The position numbers and the translations under genes were made by a program. Source: Rhodanobacteraceae bacterium (GTDB lineage Bacteria > Pseudomonadota > Gammaproteobacteria > Xanthomonadales > SZUA-5). From it: a stretch of DNA of 5,117 bases. Of the stretch, positions 1-5,117 are shown piece by piece (the stretch's first letter is position 1; every line of letters starts with the position of its first letter). Location of the stretch: positions 1 to 5,117 of the forward strand of contig QIMA01000506.1 of assembly GCA_003233535.1 (NCBI GenBank). The letters are read 5' to 3'. Under the pieces are notes generated by a model. The model did not search any database, had not been told where the DNA came from, and saw only the letters and a program-made list of their open reading frames with translations.

Positions 1-209
1 CCGCAAACGATCGGATCAACCGCACCTACGTGCACACCGCGCTCAAGCCGTTGCTGCCGGTACTATTGCTCGGCAAAACGGTCAGCAAGAAAATCCGCGC
101 CCTGCTCCGACTGGTCGCCCGGCACACATACCGCCACCGAGAAAACCGGTCGAAGCCGCGCAAAGCAGGCCAGAAACCACACAAGCCGATGACGCAAAAA
201 CAGTGCTAG
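1..209 (+). CDS. C-terminal fragment of an unidentified, highly basic protein (possible transposase tail)
   Basis: An open frame enters from the left edge (first full codon at base 3) and ends at the TAG at 207-209, giving 68 residues with no start in the window. It has about 18 Lys/Arg against only 2 acidic residues. A short hydrophobic run (LLPVLLLG) is followed by a very basic stretch that includes VARHTYRHRENR and a Pro/Lys-rich end, finishing in Cys. A basic, Pro-rich C-terminus of this kind resembles tails of some DDE transposases (IS4-like), but I see no catalytic motif and no clear element end, so that is a guess. It could also be another nucleic-acid-binding protein or a chance open frame. 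It lies on the same strand as the cco operon, about 130 bp from ccoN, with no obvious intrinsic terminator between them. Confidence 0.35.
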   Translation, partial: ANDRINRTYVHTALKPLLPVLLLGKTVSKKIRALLRLVARHTYRHRENRSKPRKAGQKPHKPMTQKQC

Positions 210-224
210 CCGAGGGTGGAGGGC

Positions 225-238
225 TTAATTTGGGTGGA
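225..238 (-). promoter_or_regulatory. Possible second, degenerate FNR-type site
   Basis: TTAATTTGGGTGGA matches the reverse complement of the main box (TTGATTTGGGTCAA) at 11 of 14 positions. One half-site (TTAAT) is close to consensus and the other (GTGGA) is poor. The centres of the two sites are 42 bp apart, about four helical turns, so bound dimers would lie on the same DNA face. It may be a weak or decayed operator, or simply a by-product of the inverted repeat. Confidence 0.3.
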
Positions 239-266
239 TTGCTGCATTTCTCTCACCCCACCCCAC

Positions 267-280
267 TTGACCCAAATCAA
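267..280 (+). promoter_or_regulatory. FNR/ANR-type oxygen-responsive operator upstream of ccoN
   Basis: The sequence TTGAC-CCAA-ATCAA matches the FNR/ANR consensus TTGAT-N4-ATCAA at 9 of 10 defined positions. Its centre at 273.5 is 66 bp upstream of the ccoN start codon. FNR-family proteins carry an oxygen-sensitive iron-sulfur cluster and commonly activate cbb3 oxidase operons at low oxygen. If the site works in the usual class II position (-41.5), transcription would start near base 315. The matching -10 position (about 303-308, CATCCT) is a poor hexamer, which fits an activator-dependent promoter. The start site is inferred. Confidence 0.75.
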
Positions 281-281
281 G

Positions 282-313
282 CCCCCATTCTCCCCCGCGC
301 CCCATCCTTCCCC
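282..313 (-). other. Four-run G-quadruplex motif (C-rich on the + strand) in the ccoN promoter/leader
   Basis: The + strand has C-runs of 5, 5, 4 and 4 at 282-286, 292-296, 300-303 and 310-313, separated by 5, 3 and 6 bases. The complementary (template) strand therefore fits the classic quadruplex pattern with four runs of at least four G and short loops. More C-runs lie just upstream at 256-259, 261-264 and 271-273. The motif covers the predicted -10 region, between the FNR-type box and the ccoN ribosome binding site. The pattern is seen directly; folding in the cell is not shown. Confidence 0.55.
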
Positions 314-339
314 GATAGCACCACAGGAAGGACCACCCA

Positions 340-1797
340 ATGCCAGCGGCAACACCCAAGCAAGACACATACAACGACAAAATCGTCCGCCAGTTCACCG
401 TCATGGCGGTGGTCTGGGGCATCGTAGGAATGTCCATCGGCGTCTTGCTAGCGGCCCAGCTCGCCTGGCCAGTACTCAACTTCGACATCCCCTGGCTGAC
501 CTACAGCCGCCTACGCCCGCTCCACACCAGCGCAGTGATCTTCGCCTTCGGCGGCAGCGCCCTATTCGCGACCAGCTACTACATCGTGCAGCGCACCTGT
601 CACGTGCGGCTGTTCTCCGATCGCCTCGCTGCCTTCACCTTCTGGGGCTGGCAGGTGGTGATTGTTTGCTGCGTGATCACGTACCCGCTGGGGATCACTC
701 AGAGTAAGGAATACGCGGAGCCGGAATGGTGGATCGATATCTTGATCACCCTGGTTTGGGTGGCCTACGGGGTGGTCTTCTTCGGCACTATCGCGAAGCG
801 CAAGATCAAGCATATCTTCGTGGCGAACTGGTTCTTCGCCGCTTACATCATCACCATCGCGGTGCTGCACATCATCAATAATCTGGCGCTGCCGGTATCG
901 ATGACGAAGTCGTACATTGTCTACTCGGGCACGGTGGATGCGATGGTGCAGTGGTGGTACGGGCACAACGCGGTGGGCTTTTTCCTGACCGCCGCGTTCT
1001 TGGGAATGATGTACTACTTCGTGCCCAAGCAGGCTGGTCGGCCGATCTATTCCTACCGCTTGAGCGTGATTCACTTCTGGGCGCTGATCTCCATTTATAT
1101 GTGGGCCGGTCCGCATCATCTGCAGTACACGGCGCTGCCGGACTGGGTGCAGTCGCTGGGTATGGTGTTCTCGCTGATTCTGCTGGCGCCGAGCTGGGGC
1201 GGCATGATCAACGGCATGATGACGCTGTCGGGTGCATGGCATAAGTTGCGCACCGATCCGATCTTGAAGTTCATGATCGTCTCGCTGTCGTTCTACGGGA
1301 TGAGCACCTTCGAGGGCCCGATGATGTCGATTCGGACCGTCAACGCGCTGTCTCACTACACCGACTGGACTATCGGCCATGTGCATTCCGGTGCGCTGGG
1401 CTGGGTGGCGATGATCACCATCGGCTGCATCTACTCGCTGTGGCCGAAGCTGGTCGGACGCAAGGAGATGTGGTCGATTCGATTGATCGACACGCACTTT
1501 TGGATCATGACCGTCGGCATCGTTATCTACACCGTGTCGATGTGGATTGCCGGTCTGACCCAGGGCCTGATGTGGCGCGCGGTGAATGACGACGGCACGC
1601 TGACCTACGCTTTTGTCGAATCACTCAAGGCCACCTATCCCTACTACTATGCGCGCGCTTTCGGCGGTCTGCTGGTGGTCGCCGGGATGTGGATGATGGG
1701 CTGGAACATGTTCAAGACTTGGCAGCAGTCCAAGCAGTGGCACGAGCAGCCGGTGCTCGCCGTACCTGAAGCGCCCACCGCTCCAGCCACACACTAA
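340..1797 (+). CDS. ccoN: cbb3-type cytochrome c oxidase subunit I (CcoN)
   Basis: This is the catalytic subunit of the high-affinity cbb3 terminal oxidase, an inner-membrane haem-copper enzyme that reduces O2 to water and pumps protons. The 485 residues match the family length and form many membrane helices. Expected ligands are visible: His62 in RLRPLHT and His349 for low-spin haem b, His347 ([10 protein letters not shown]) for haem b3, and His209 (WWYGHN), His259 and His260 (AGPHH) for CuB. Tyr253 sits where the cbb3-specific His-Tyr cross-link is expected, Glu325 (TFEGPMM) is the conserved active-site glutamate, and Glu124/Glu127 lie in the conserved [10 protein letters not shown] stretch. 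These all sit two residues later than in the Pseudomonas stutzeri enzyme as I recall it. The ATG at 340 is preceded by AGGAAGGA (325-332) at 7 bases. ccoO starts 11 bases after the stop. Expression is probably driven by the FNR-type site upstream. Confidence 0.98.
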   Translation: MPAATPKQDTYNDKIVRQFTVMAVVWGIVGMSIGVLLAAQLAWPVLNFDIPWLTYSRLRPLHTSAVIFAFGGSALFATSYYIVQRTCHVRLFSDRLAAFTFWGWQVVIVCCVITYPLGITQSKEYAEPEWWIDILITLVWVAYGVVFFGTIAKRKIKHIFVANWFFAAYIITIAVLHIINNLALPVSMTKSYIVYSGTVDAMVQWWYGHNAVGFFLTAAFLGMMYYFVPKQAGRPIYSYRLSVIHFWALISIYMWAGPHHLQYTALPDWVQSLGMVFSLILLAPSWGGMINGMMTLSGAWHKLRTDPILKFMIVSLSFYGMSTFEGPMMSIRTVNALSHYTDWTIGHVHSGALGWVAMITIGCIYSLWPKLVGRKEMWSIRLIDTHFWIMTVGIVIYTVSMWIAGLTQGLMWRAVNDDGTLTYAFVESLKATYPYYYARAFGGLLVVAGMWMMGWNMFKTWQQSKQWHEQPVLAVPEAPTAPATH

Positions 1798-1808
1798 GGG
1801 GGCTGATC

Positions 1809-2504
1809 ATGTTTAAGCACGACAAAGTTGAAAAAAATATCGGCCTGATGGGCGTGCTGATCGCTGTAGTGATCAGCTTCGGCGGCATCGCTGAGATCGT
1901 CCCGCTGATGTTCGACGCGCAGATTGTTGAACCGCTGCCGGGGATGAAGCCGTACCCGCCGCTGGAGCTGGCCGGGCGCGATGTGTATGTCTCCGAGGGC
2001 TGCTACAACTGCCACTCGCAGATGATTCGCACCCTGCAATCGGAAACCGCACGCTATGGCCATTACTCGGTAGCCGGCGAGTCGGTTTACGACCATCCGC
2101 ACCAGTGGGGCAGCAAGCGCACTGGGCCGGACTTGGCTCGGGTCGGCGGTCGCTACAGCGATGAGTGGCATCGGGTGCACATGAACGACCCGCGCGCGGT
2201 GGTGCCGGAATCGAACATGCCGGGCTATCCGTGGCTGGCCGATCGCTTTTTCGACGCCGAAGACGTGAAGAATCGGATGCGTGCGTTGCGTACGCTGGGC
2301 CATCCCTACAGCGATGAAGACATTGACAGCGCTACGGATGCGCTGCGCGGTAAGAGTGAGATGGACGCCTTGATCGCGTACCTGCAGGGACTGGGCAAGT
2401 ACACACCTAAGAGCGAGCCTGCCGCGGAAACCACTGCGGCGGCGGCAGACGGTGAGCCGCTGGCTGCGAAGGTAGACGCCAGCAGCACGGCCGGAGGAGA
2501 CTGA
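1809..2504 (+). CDS. ccoO: cbb3-type cytochrome c oxidase subunit II, mono-haem cytochrome c (CcoO)
   Basis: CcoO is a membrane-anchored periplasmic c-type cytochrome that transfers electrons from CcoP to haem b in CcoN. The 231-residue product has one N-terminal helix (about residues 12-34). The haem attachment motif CYNCH follows (Cys65, Cys68, His69), in the conserved setting [15 protein letters not shown]. The likely axial ligand is Met137 in [10 protein letters not shown]. The cytochrome domain ends near residue 199 (YLQGLGKYT). It is followed by a roughly 30-residue tail rich in Ala, Thr, Glu and Asp, which looks disordered and is not part of the conserved fold. The start is supported by AAGGGGG at 1796-1802, which begins within the ccoN stop codon. 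ccoQ begins 2 bases after this gene's stop. Confidence 0.97.
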   Translation: MFKHDKVEKNIGLMGVLIAVVISFGGIAEIVPLMFDAQIVEPLPGMKPYPPLELAGRDVYVSEGCYNCHSQMIRTLQSETARYGHYSVAGESVYDHPHQWGSKRTGPDLARVGGRYSDEWHRVHMNDPRAVVPESNMPGYPWLADRFFDAEDVKNRMRALRTLGHPYSDEDIDSATDALRGKSEMDALIAYLQGLGKYTPKSEPAAETTAAAADGEPLAAKVDASSTAGGD

Positions 2505-2506
2505 TC

Positions 2507-2713
2507 ATGAACCAAGGAACCTGGGTAGGAATCGTCACCGCGATCGTGATGCTGGCCTTCTTAGTAGCCTGTATTTGGGCGCTGCTACCGGCGCAGAAAA
2601 AACGCTTCGCTGAGGCGGCGCAATTACCGCTGGAAGAGCACGATACGGCCGTCGGTGGATCGCAGATCGGTGATTCAGAAACGGGGGCGTCGGCCAAGGA
2701 GGAACGAGCATGA
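2507..2713 (+). CDS. ccoQ: cbb3-type cytochrome c oxidase small subunit IV (CcoQ/FixQ)
   Basis: CcoQ is a small single-helix subunit that helps stabilise the cbb3 complex, in particular the association of CcoP. The 68-residue product has one membrane helix (about residues 6-27) followed by a family-like ALLPAQKKRFAEAAQLPLEE segment. A hydrophilic tail rich in Gly, Ser, Glu and Asp makes it slightly longer than many CcoQ proteins. Position between ccoO and ccoP is diagnostic, because the sequence itself is weakly conserved. GGAGGAG at 2493-2499 lies 7 bases before the ATG, inside the end of ccoO. The stop overlaps the ccoP start as ATGA (2710-2713), indicating coupled translation. Confidence 0.92.
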   Translation: MNQGTWVGIVTAIVMLAFLVACIWALLPAQKKRFAEAAQLPLEEHDTAVGGSQIGDSETGASAKEERA

Positions 2714-3636
2714 GCTCTGCGATGAGTTGGCTGGTGATACTGCTGGCCGTAATCAATGTCGTCGGCGTCGTTTGGCTGCTGATCGTCACCGCCCAAAAAG
2801 CCCCGGAAGACAACGACGCCACGGCTACCACCGGGCACGCCTGGGACGGTGATCTGGTCGAGTACAACAAGCCGTTGCCGCGCTGGTGGCTATGGCTGTT
2901 TATTGGCACGGTGATCTTCGCGATCATTTATCTGGTGCTCTATCCAGGCTTCGGCAAATATGCCGGTGTGCTGGGCTGGAATCAGAATAGTGATCACGCC
3001 GCCGCGGTTGCGGTCGCCGAAGAAAAAGCTTCAACGATCATGGCGCAGTTCGACGGCAAGCCTTTGCCGGCACTCGCTGCGGATTTGAAAGCACAGTCGA
3101 TTGGCCGCAACGTGTTCGCCAACAATTGCGCGACCTGCCACGGCTCCGACGCCCGCGGCAATCCAGGCTTTCCGAATCTGGCCGACAACGACTGGATCTG
3201 GGGCGGCGCACCGGAGAACGTGCTGAGCAGCATTGTCGACGGCCGCACCGCCGTGATGCCGCCCTTGGGTGCGGCGCTGGGTGAGCAAGGCGTCACCGAT
3301 GTCACCGCTTACATTCGCAGCCTGTCCGGCCTGTCCCACGACACGCGTGCGGCTGCAGCTGGCGGTGAGCGCTACGCCACGCTGTGCATCGCCTGCCATG
3401 CTGCCGACGCCACCGGTAATCCGCTGCTTGGCGCACCGAATCTGGCCGACAACATTTGGCTCTACGGTTCAGACGCGGCGACGATTGCCGAGGGCATCAA
3501 CTACGGCCGCTACGGACAGATGCCGGCGCACGGGCCAATCATCGGCGAGCAGCGAGCGCGTCTGGTGGCCGCCTACGTACTGCATTTGTCGCAGCAATCT
3601 GGCGGAGCGAGTGCGAGCGCTGGAGGCAGCAGGTGA
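2710..3636 (+). CDS. ccoP: cbb3-type cytochrome c oxidase subunit III, di-haem cytochrome c (CcoP)
   Basis: CcoP is the membrane-bound di-haem cytochrome c that takes electrons from soluble or membrane cytochromes c and passes them to CcoO. The 308 residues hold two N-terminal helices (about 6-27 and 59-79). They flank the conserved segment WDGDLVEYNKPLPRWWLWLF. Two cytochrome c domains follow in the periplasm: CATCH (Cys140, Cys143, His144) with probable ligand Met183 (AVMPPLG), and CIACH (Cys226, Cys229, His230) with probable ligand Met271 (GQMPAHG). Both domains also share the PNLADN element. The end is a short Gly/Ser/Ala tail. AAGGAGGA at 2696-2703 is 6 bases before the ATG. The start overlaps the ccoQ stop, and the stop overlaps the GTG start of the next gene. 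Confidence 0.97.
   Translation: MSSAMSWLVILLAVINVVGVVWLLIVTAQKAPEDNDATATTGHAWDGDLVEYNKPLPRWWLWLFIGTVIFAIIYLVLYPGFGKYAGVLGWNQNSDHAAAVAVAEEKASTIMAQFDGKPLPALAADLKAQSIGRNVFANNCATCHGSDARGNPGFPNLADNDWIWGGAPENVLSSIVDGRTAVMPPLGAALGEQGVTDVTAYIRSLSGLSHDTRAAAAGGERYATLCIACHAADATGNPLLGAPNLADNIWLYGSDAATIAEGINYGRYGQMPAHGPIIGEQRARLVAAYVLHLSQQSGGASASAGGSR
3622..3626 (+). promoter_or_regulatory. Ribosome binding site that fixes a GTG start for the small membrane protein
   Basis: GGAGG lies inside the last codons of ccoP, 6 bases before the GTG at 3633. It supports this GTG over upstream in-frame ATGs such as 3456, which would give an N-terminal extension wholly inside ccoP and read in another frame. The hydrophobic, family-like part of the protein begins only after this GTG. 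Confidence 0.75.
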
Positions 3637-3923
3637 ACGACCAGGCGTCAGCGCCTGAAGAAGGACTGTGGCTGCGCCGAATAGGCGCGGTCGCTTGGCC
3701 CTCGTTTCTAGCCGCTGCCGCTGCCAATGCCGCCTTCTTTTCGCTAATCGACCCGATTGAATTGGGCCATATCAGCTTCCCGGACTGGGCGGTCAGCCGG
3801 GAGCTGGGCTACACCGTCGGCTTCTTCATGTTTTGGGCCGTTTGCGCGGGATCGTCGGCGATCACCGCCTTTATGTTGGAAACCCCGGCGCCTAAACCGC
3901 CCAAGCGATTCGATCCGGAATGA
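3633..3923 (+). CDS. Small two-helix membrane protein encoded between ccoP and ccoG, function unknown
   Basis: With the GTG start the product is 96 residues. A short hydrophilic N-terminus (about 1-13) precedes helix 1 (about 18-38, with VAWPSFLAAAAANAAFFSL). A loop of about 20 residues follows (DPIELGHISFPDWAVSRELG), then helix 2 (about 58-81, GYTVGFFMFWAVCAGSSAIT). The tail is Pro/Lys-rich (TPAPKPPKRFDPE). By the positive-inside rule both ends are probably cytoplasmic and the loop periplasmic. There is no haem-binding CxxCH and no iron-sulfur motif. The GTG overlaps the ccoP stop as GTGA (3633-3636), and the stop overlaps the ccoG start as ATGA (3920-3923), so it is locked into the oxidase transcript. 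I recall similar small proteins next to ccoG in related bacteria but no named function. A role in assembly or stability is inferred from context. It does not resemble CcoH or CcoS. Confidence 0.85.
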   Translation: MNDQASAPEEGLWLRRIGAVAWPSFLAAAAANAAFFSLIDPIELGHISFPDWAVSRELGYTVGFFMFWAVCAGSSAITAFMLETPAPKPPKRFDPE

Positions 3924-5117
3924 CTCGACACACCGCTAAACAGGACTTTGAGGAAGGCGGCAACTTCAGCATGTATGTGAAGGCGCCGAAGATCTATCCG
4001 CGCGAAATCTCCGGCCGCTTTCAGTTCTTGCGCAACACCGCCGTGTGGTGGCTGCTGGGCATGTTCTACGCGGCTGCCTGGATCACCTGGGACGATCGTC
4101 AGGCGGTGCTGTTCGATCTGCCCGCGCGTAAGTTCTACGTCTTCGGCATGGTGTTCTGGCCGCAGGACTTTTTCCTGCTCGCCGCGCTGCTGATCATCGG
4201 CGCGCTGACTCTGTTCTTCTTCACTGCGTTGGCCGGTCGATTATGGTGCGGCTTTGCCTGTCCGCAGACGGTTTGGACCGAAGTGTTCTTGTATCTGGAA
4301 CGGGTTACCGAAGGCCGGCGAATTGCGCGCATGCGTTTGGACAAGGCTCCGTGGTCGCTGTCCAAGCTGCGCAAGAAGGGCAGCAAACAGTTTTTGTGGA
4401 TCACCTTTGCGCTTTGGACTGGCCTCACTTTCGTCGGCTACTTCACGCCGATCCGCGAGTTGGTGGTGCGCTCGGTGCAGTTCCACGTCGGCGGCTGGGA
4501 GGCTTTCTGGATCTTGTTCTATGGCCTAGCTACCTATGGCAATGCCGGCTATCTGCGCGAGCAGGTGTGCAAGTACATGTGTCCCTACGCGCGCTTCCAG
4601 AGCGCGATGCTGGATAAAGATTCGTTGATCGTCACCTACGACACGCTGCGCGGCGAGCCGCGCGGCAAGGGCAAGCGCGCCGATCGCGCCTCACGCGCCG
4701 CCCTTCCCATTGCGGTTGCGGTGAACGACGCGGTCGCGCTGAACGACGCGGTCGCGCTGAACGACGCGATTGGGACCGCCGGGTCTGTGGGCAAGCCTGC
4801 GGCTAGCGACAAAGGTGACTGCATTAACTGCGACGCCTGCGTGCAGGTTTGCCCCACGGGCATCGATATACGCGACGGTTTGCAATACGAGTGCATCGGC
4901 TGCGCCGCCTGCATCGACGCCTGCAATCAGGTCATGGACCGGCTCAACTGGCCGCGCGGCCTAGTGCGCTTTTCTACCCAGCATGCAGTGGATCACGAGC
5001 AGACCAAGCTATTGCGTCCGCGTGTGTTGATCTACGGCACCCTGCTAGCCGCGCTGATCACCGCGGTGATCGTGACCGTTACGATGCGTACGCCGATGGC
5101 CATCGATATTTTGCAGG
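3920..5117 (+). CDS. ccoG: cbb3 oxidase accessory protein CcoG (FixG/RdxA-type polyferredoxin), 3' end outside window
   Basis: CcoG is an inner-membrane iron-sulfur protein linked to cbb3 maturation and reported to reduce Cu(II) to Cu(I) for the CuB site. The frame stays open to the edge: 399 residues of a family usually about 460-490 long. The missing part would be the periplasmic C-terminal domain. Visible elements are KIYPREISGRFQFLRN (24-39), membrane Cys pairs CGFACPQ (Cys110, Cys114) and CKYMCPY (Cys217, Cys221), and a cytoplasmic double [4Fe-4S] ferredoxin region. That region has Cys301, 304, 307, 311 and Cys325, 328, 331, 335, around VCPTGIDIRDGLQYECIGC. Helices lie near 42-57, 84-104, 158-178, 192-210 and 369-388. 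A roughly 30-residue repetitive insertion precedes the ferredoxin region. The ATG at 3920 overlaps the previous stop and has no strong ribosome binding site, so coupled initiation is likely. Met18 (3971) is a possible later start, but its AGGAAGG (3951-3957) is 13 bases away. Confidence 0.96.
   Translation, partial: MTRHTAKQDFEEGGNFSMYVKAPKIYPREISGRFQFLRNTAVWWLLGMFYAAAWITWDDRQAVLFDLPARKFYVFGMVFWPQDFFLLAALLIIGALTLFFFTALAGRLWCGFACPQTVWTEVFLYLERVTEGRRIARMRLDKAPWSLSKLRKKGSKQFLWITFALWTGLTFVGYFTPIRELVVRSVQFHVGGWEAFWILFYGLATYGNAGYLREQVCKYMCPYARFQSAMLDKDSLIVTYDTLRGEPRGKGKRADRASRAALPIAVAVNDAVALNDAVALNDAIGTAGSVGKPAASDKGDCINCDACVQVCPTGIDIRDGLQYECIGCAACIDACNQVMDRLNWPRGLVRFSTQHAVDHEQTKLLRPRVLIYGTLLAALITAVIVTVTMRTPMAIDILQ
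4676..4702 (+). repeat. Three 9-bp direct repeats within ccoG, encoding RAD-RAS-RAA
   Basis: Three consecutive 9-base units start at 4676, 4685 and 4694, each beginning CGCGCC and ending GAT, TCA or GCC. They are in frame and encode Arg-Ala-x three times (residues 253-261). They lie in the cytoplasmic linker before the ferredoxin region and sit 9 bp before the 18-bp repeats. Confidence 0.6.
4712..4765 (+). repeat. Three tandem 18-bp repeats within ccoG, encoding (AVA[V/L]ND)x3
   Basis: The units are at 4712-4729, 4730-4747 and 4748-4765. The second and third are identical (GCGGTCGCGCTGAACGAC) and the first differs at two bases. They are in frame and add the hexapeptide AVALND three times (residues 265-282). 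The number of units is a multiple of three bases, so gain or loss of a unit would preserve the ccoG frame. Confidence 0.9.

Larger units (their letters stand above)
221..284. repeat. Imperfect inverted repeat spanning the ccoN upstream region
   Basis: The left arm at 221-235 (GGGCTTAATTTGGGT) and the right arm at 270-284 (ACCCAAATCAAGCCC) are reverse complements over 15 bases with one mismatch, separated by 34 bases. The right arm includes most of the FNR-type box. The left arm therefore carries an inverted, degraded copy of that box. The long loop and the lack of a following T-run argue against an intrinsic terminator. A paired regulator site or the end of a mobile element are the alternatives. 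Confidence 0.6.

Noticed and set aside
221..284. Intrinsic transcription terminator after the upstream frame
   Set aside because: The arms pair well but the loop is 34 bases and no T-run follows. The right arm is better explained by the FNR-type operator.
216..707. Open frame on the + strand overlapping the control region and the start of ccoN
   Set aside because: It covers the FNR-type box and reads ccoN in another frame, with an Arg/Pro/His-rich product typical of an out-of-frame reading.
562..1497. Long open frame (311 codons) on the - strand inside ccoN
   Set aside because: It lies fully antisense to ccoN, which has all its metal ligands. The predicted product is rich in Arg, His, Gln and Asp with no recognisable fold, as expected from the complement of GC-rich membrane-protein codons.
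1794..2303. Open frame on the - strand inside ccoO
   Set aside because: It is antisense to a conserved cytochrome gene, has no plausible domain, and has the Arg/His-rich composition of a shadow frame.
3456..3632. N-terminal extension of the small membrane protein from the ATG at 3456
   Set aside because: This part lies wholly inside ccoP in another frame and is Arg/Ala-rich without membrane character. The GTG at 3633 has a well-placed GGAGG and overlaps the ccoP stop.
4636..4926. Open frame on the - strand with a repeated FSATAS motif
   Set aside because: The peptide repeat is only the antisense reading of the 18-bp repeats in ccoG. The ferredoxin Cys pattern on the + strand shows which strand codes.

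Overview
The window is a cbb3-type cytochrome c oxidase locus. In order on the + strand it carries ccoN, ccoO, ccoQ, ccoP, a small unnamed two-helix membrane protein gene and ccoG, which runs off the right edge. The DNA is GC-rich. The gene order, the FNR/ANR-type operator upstream and the protein sequences suggest a gammaproteobacterium, possibly near the Xanthomonadales or Nevskiales. This placement is inferred from general resemblance and is not firm.

Layout: bases 1-209 hold the 3' end of a very basic open frame that I could not identify; a transposase tail is one weak possibility. Bases 210-339 are the control region. It has a near-consensus FNR/ANR box (267-280), an imperfect inverted copy of that box 42 bp upstream, a C-rich tract whose complement is a four-run G-quadruplex motif, and a good ribosome binding site for ccoN. 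ccoN (340-1797), ccoO (1809-2504), ccoQ (2507-2713) and ccoP (2710-3636) encode the catalytic subunit, the mono-haem and di-haem electron-entry subunits and the small helper subunit. A 96-residue membrane protein gene (3633-3923) sits between ccoP and ccoG, and its start and stop overlap its neighbours. ccoG (3920 to the edge) encodes the polyferredoxin-like assembly factor.

How the genes work together: CcoP and CcoO pass electrons from periplasmic cytochrome c to haem b and the haem b3-CuB centre in CcoN, where O2 is reduced and protons are pumped. CcoQ stabilises the complex, and CcoG helps supply reduced copper for the CuB site. All haem, copper and iron-sulfur ligands I could check are present, so the oxidase looks functional. 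The operator suggests induction at low oxygen. The genes are 2-11 bp apart or overlap by 4 bp, as expected for one transcript with coupled translation.

Most of the window is a well-known system. The parts worth a second look are the coupled small membrane protein, the paired operator and G-quadruplex motif in the promoter, and a repeat-built insertion in the CcoG cytoplasmic loop.
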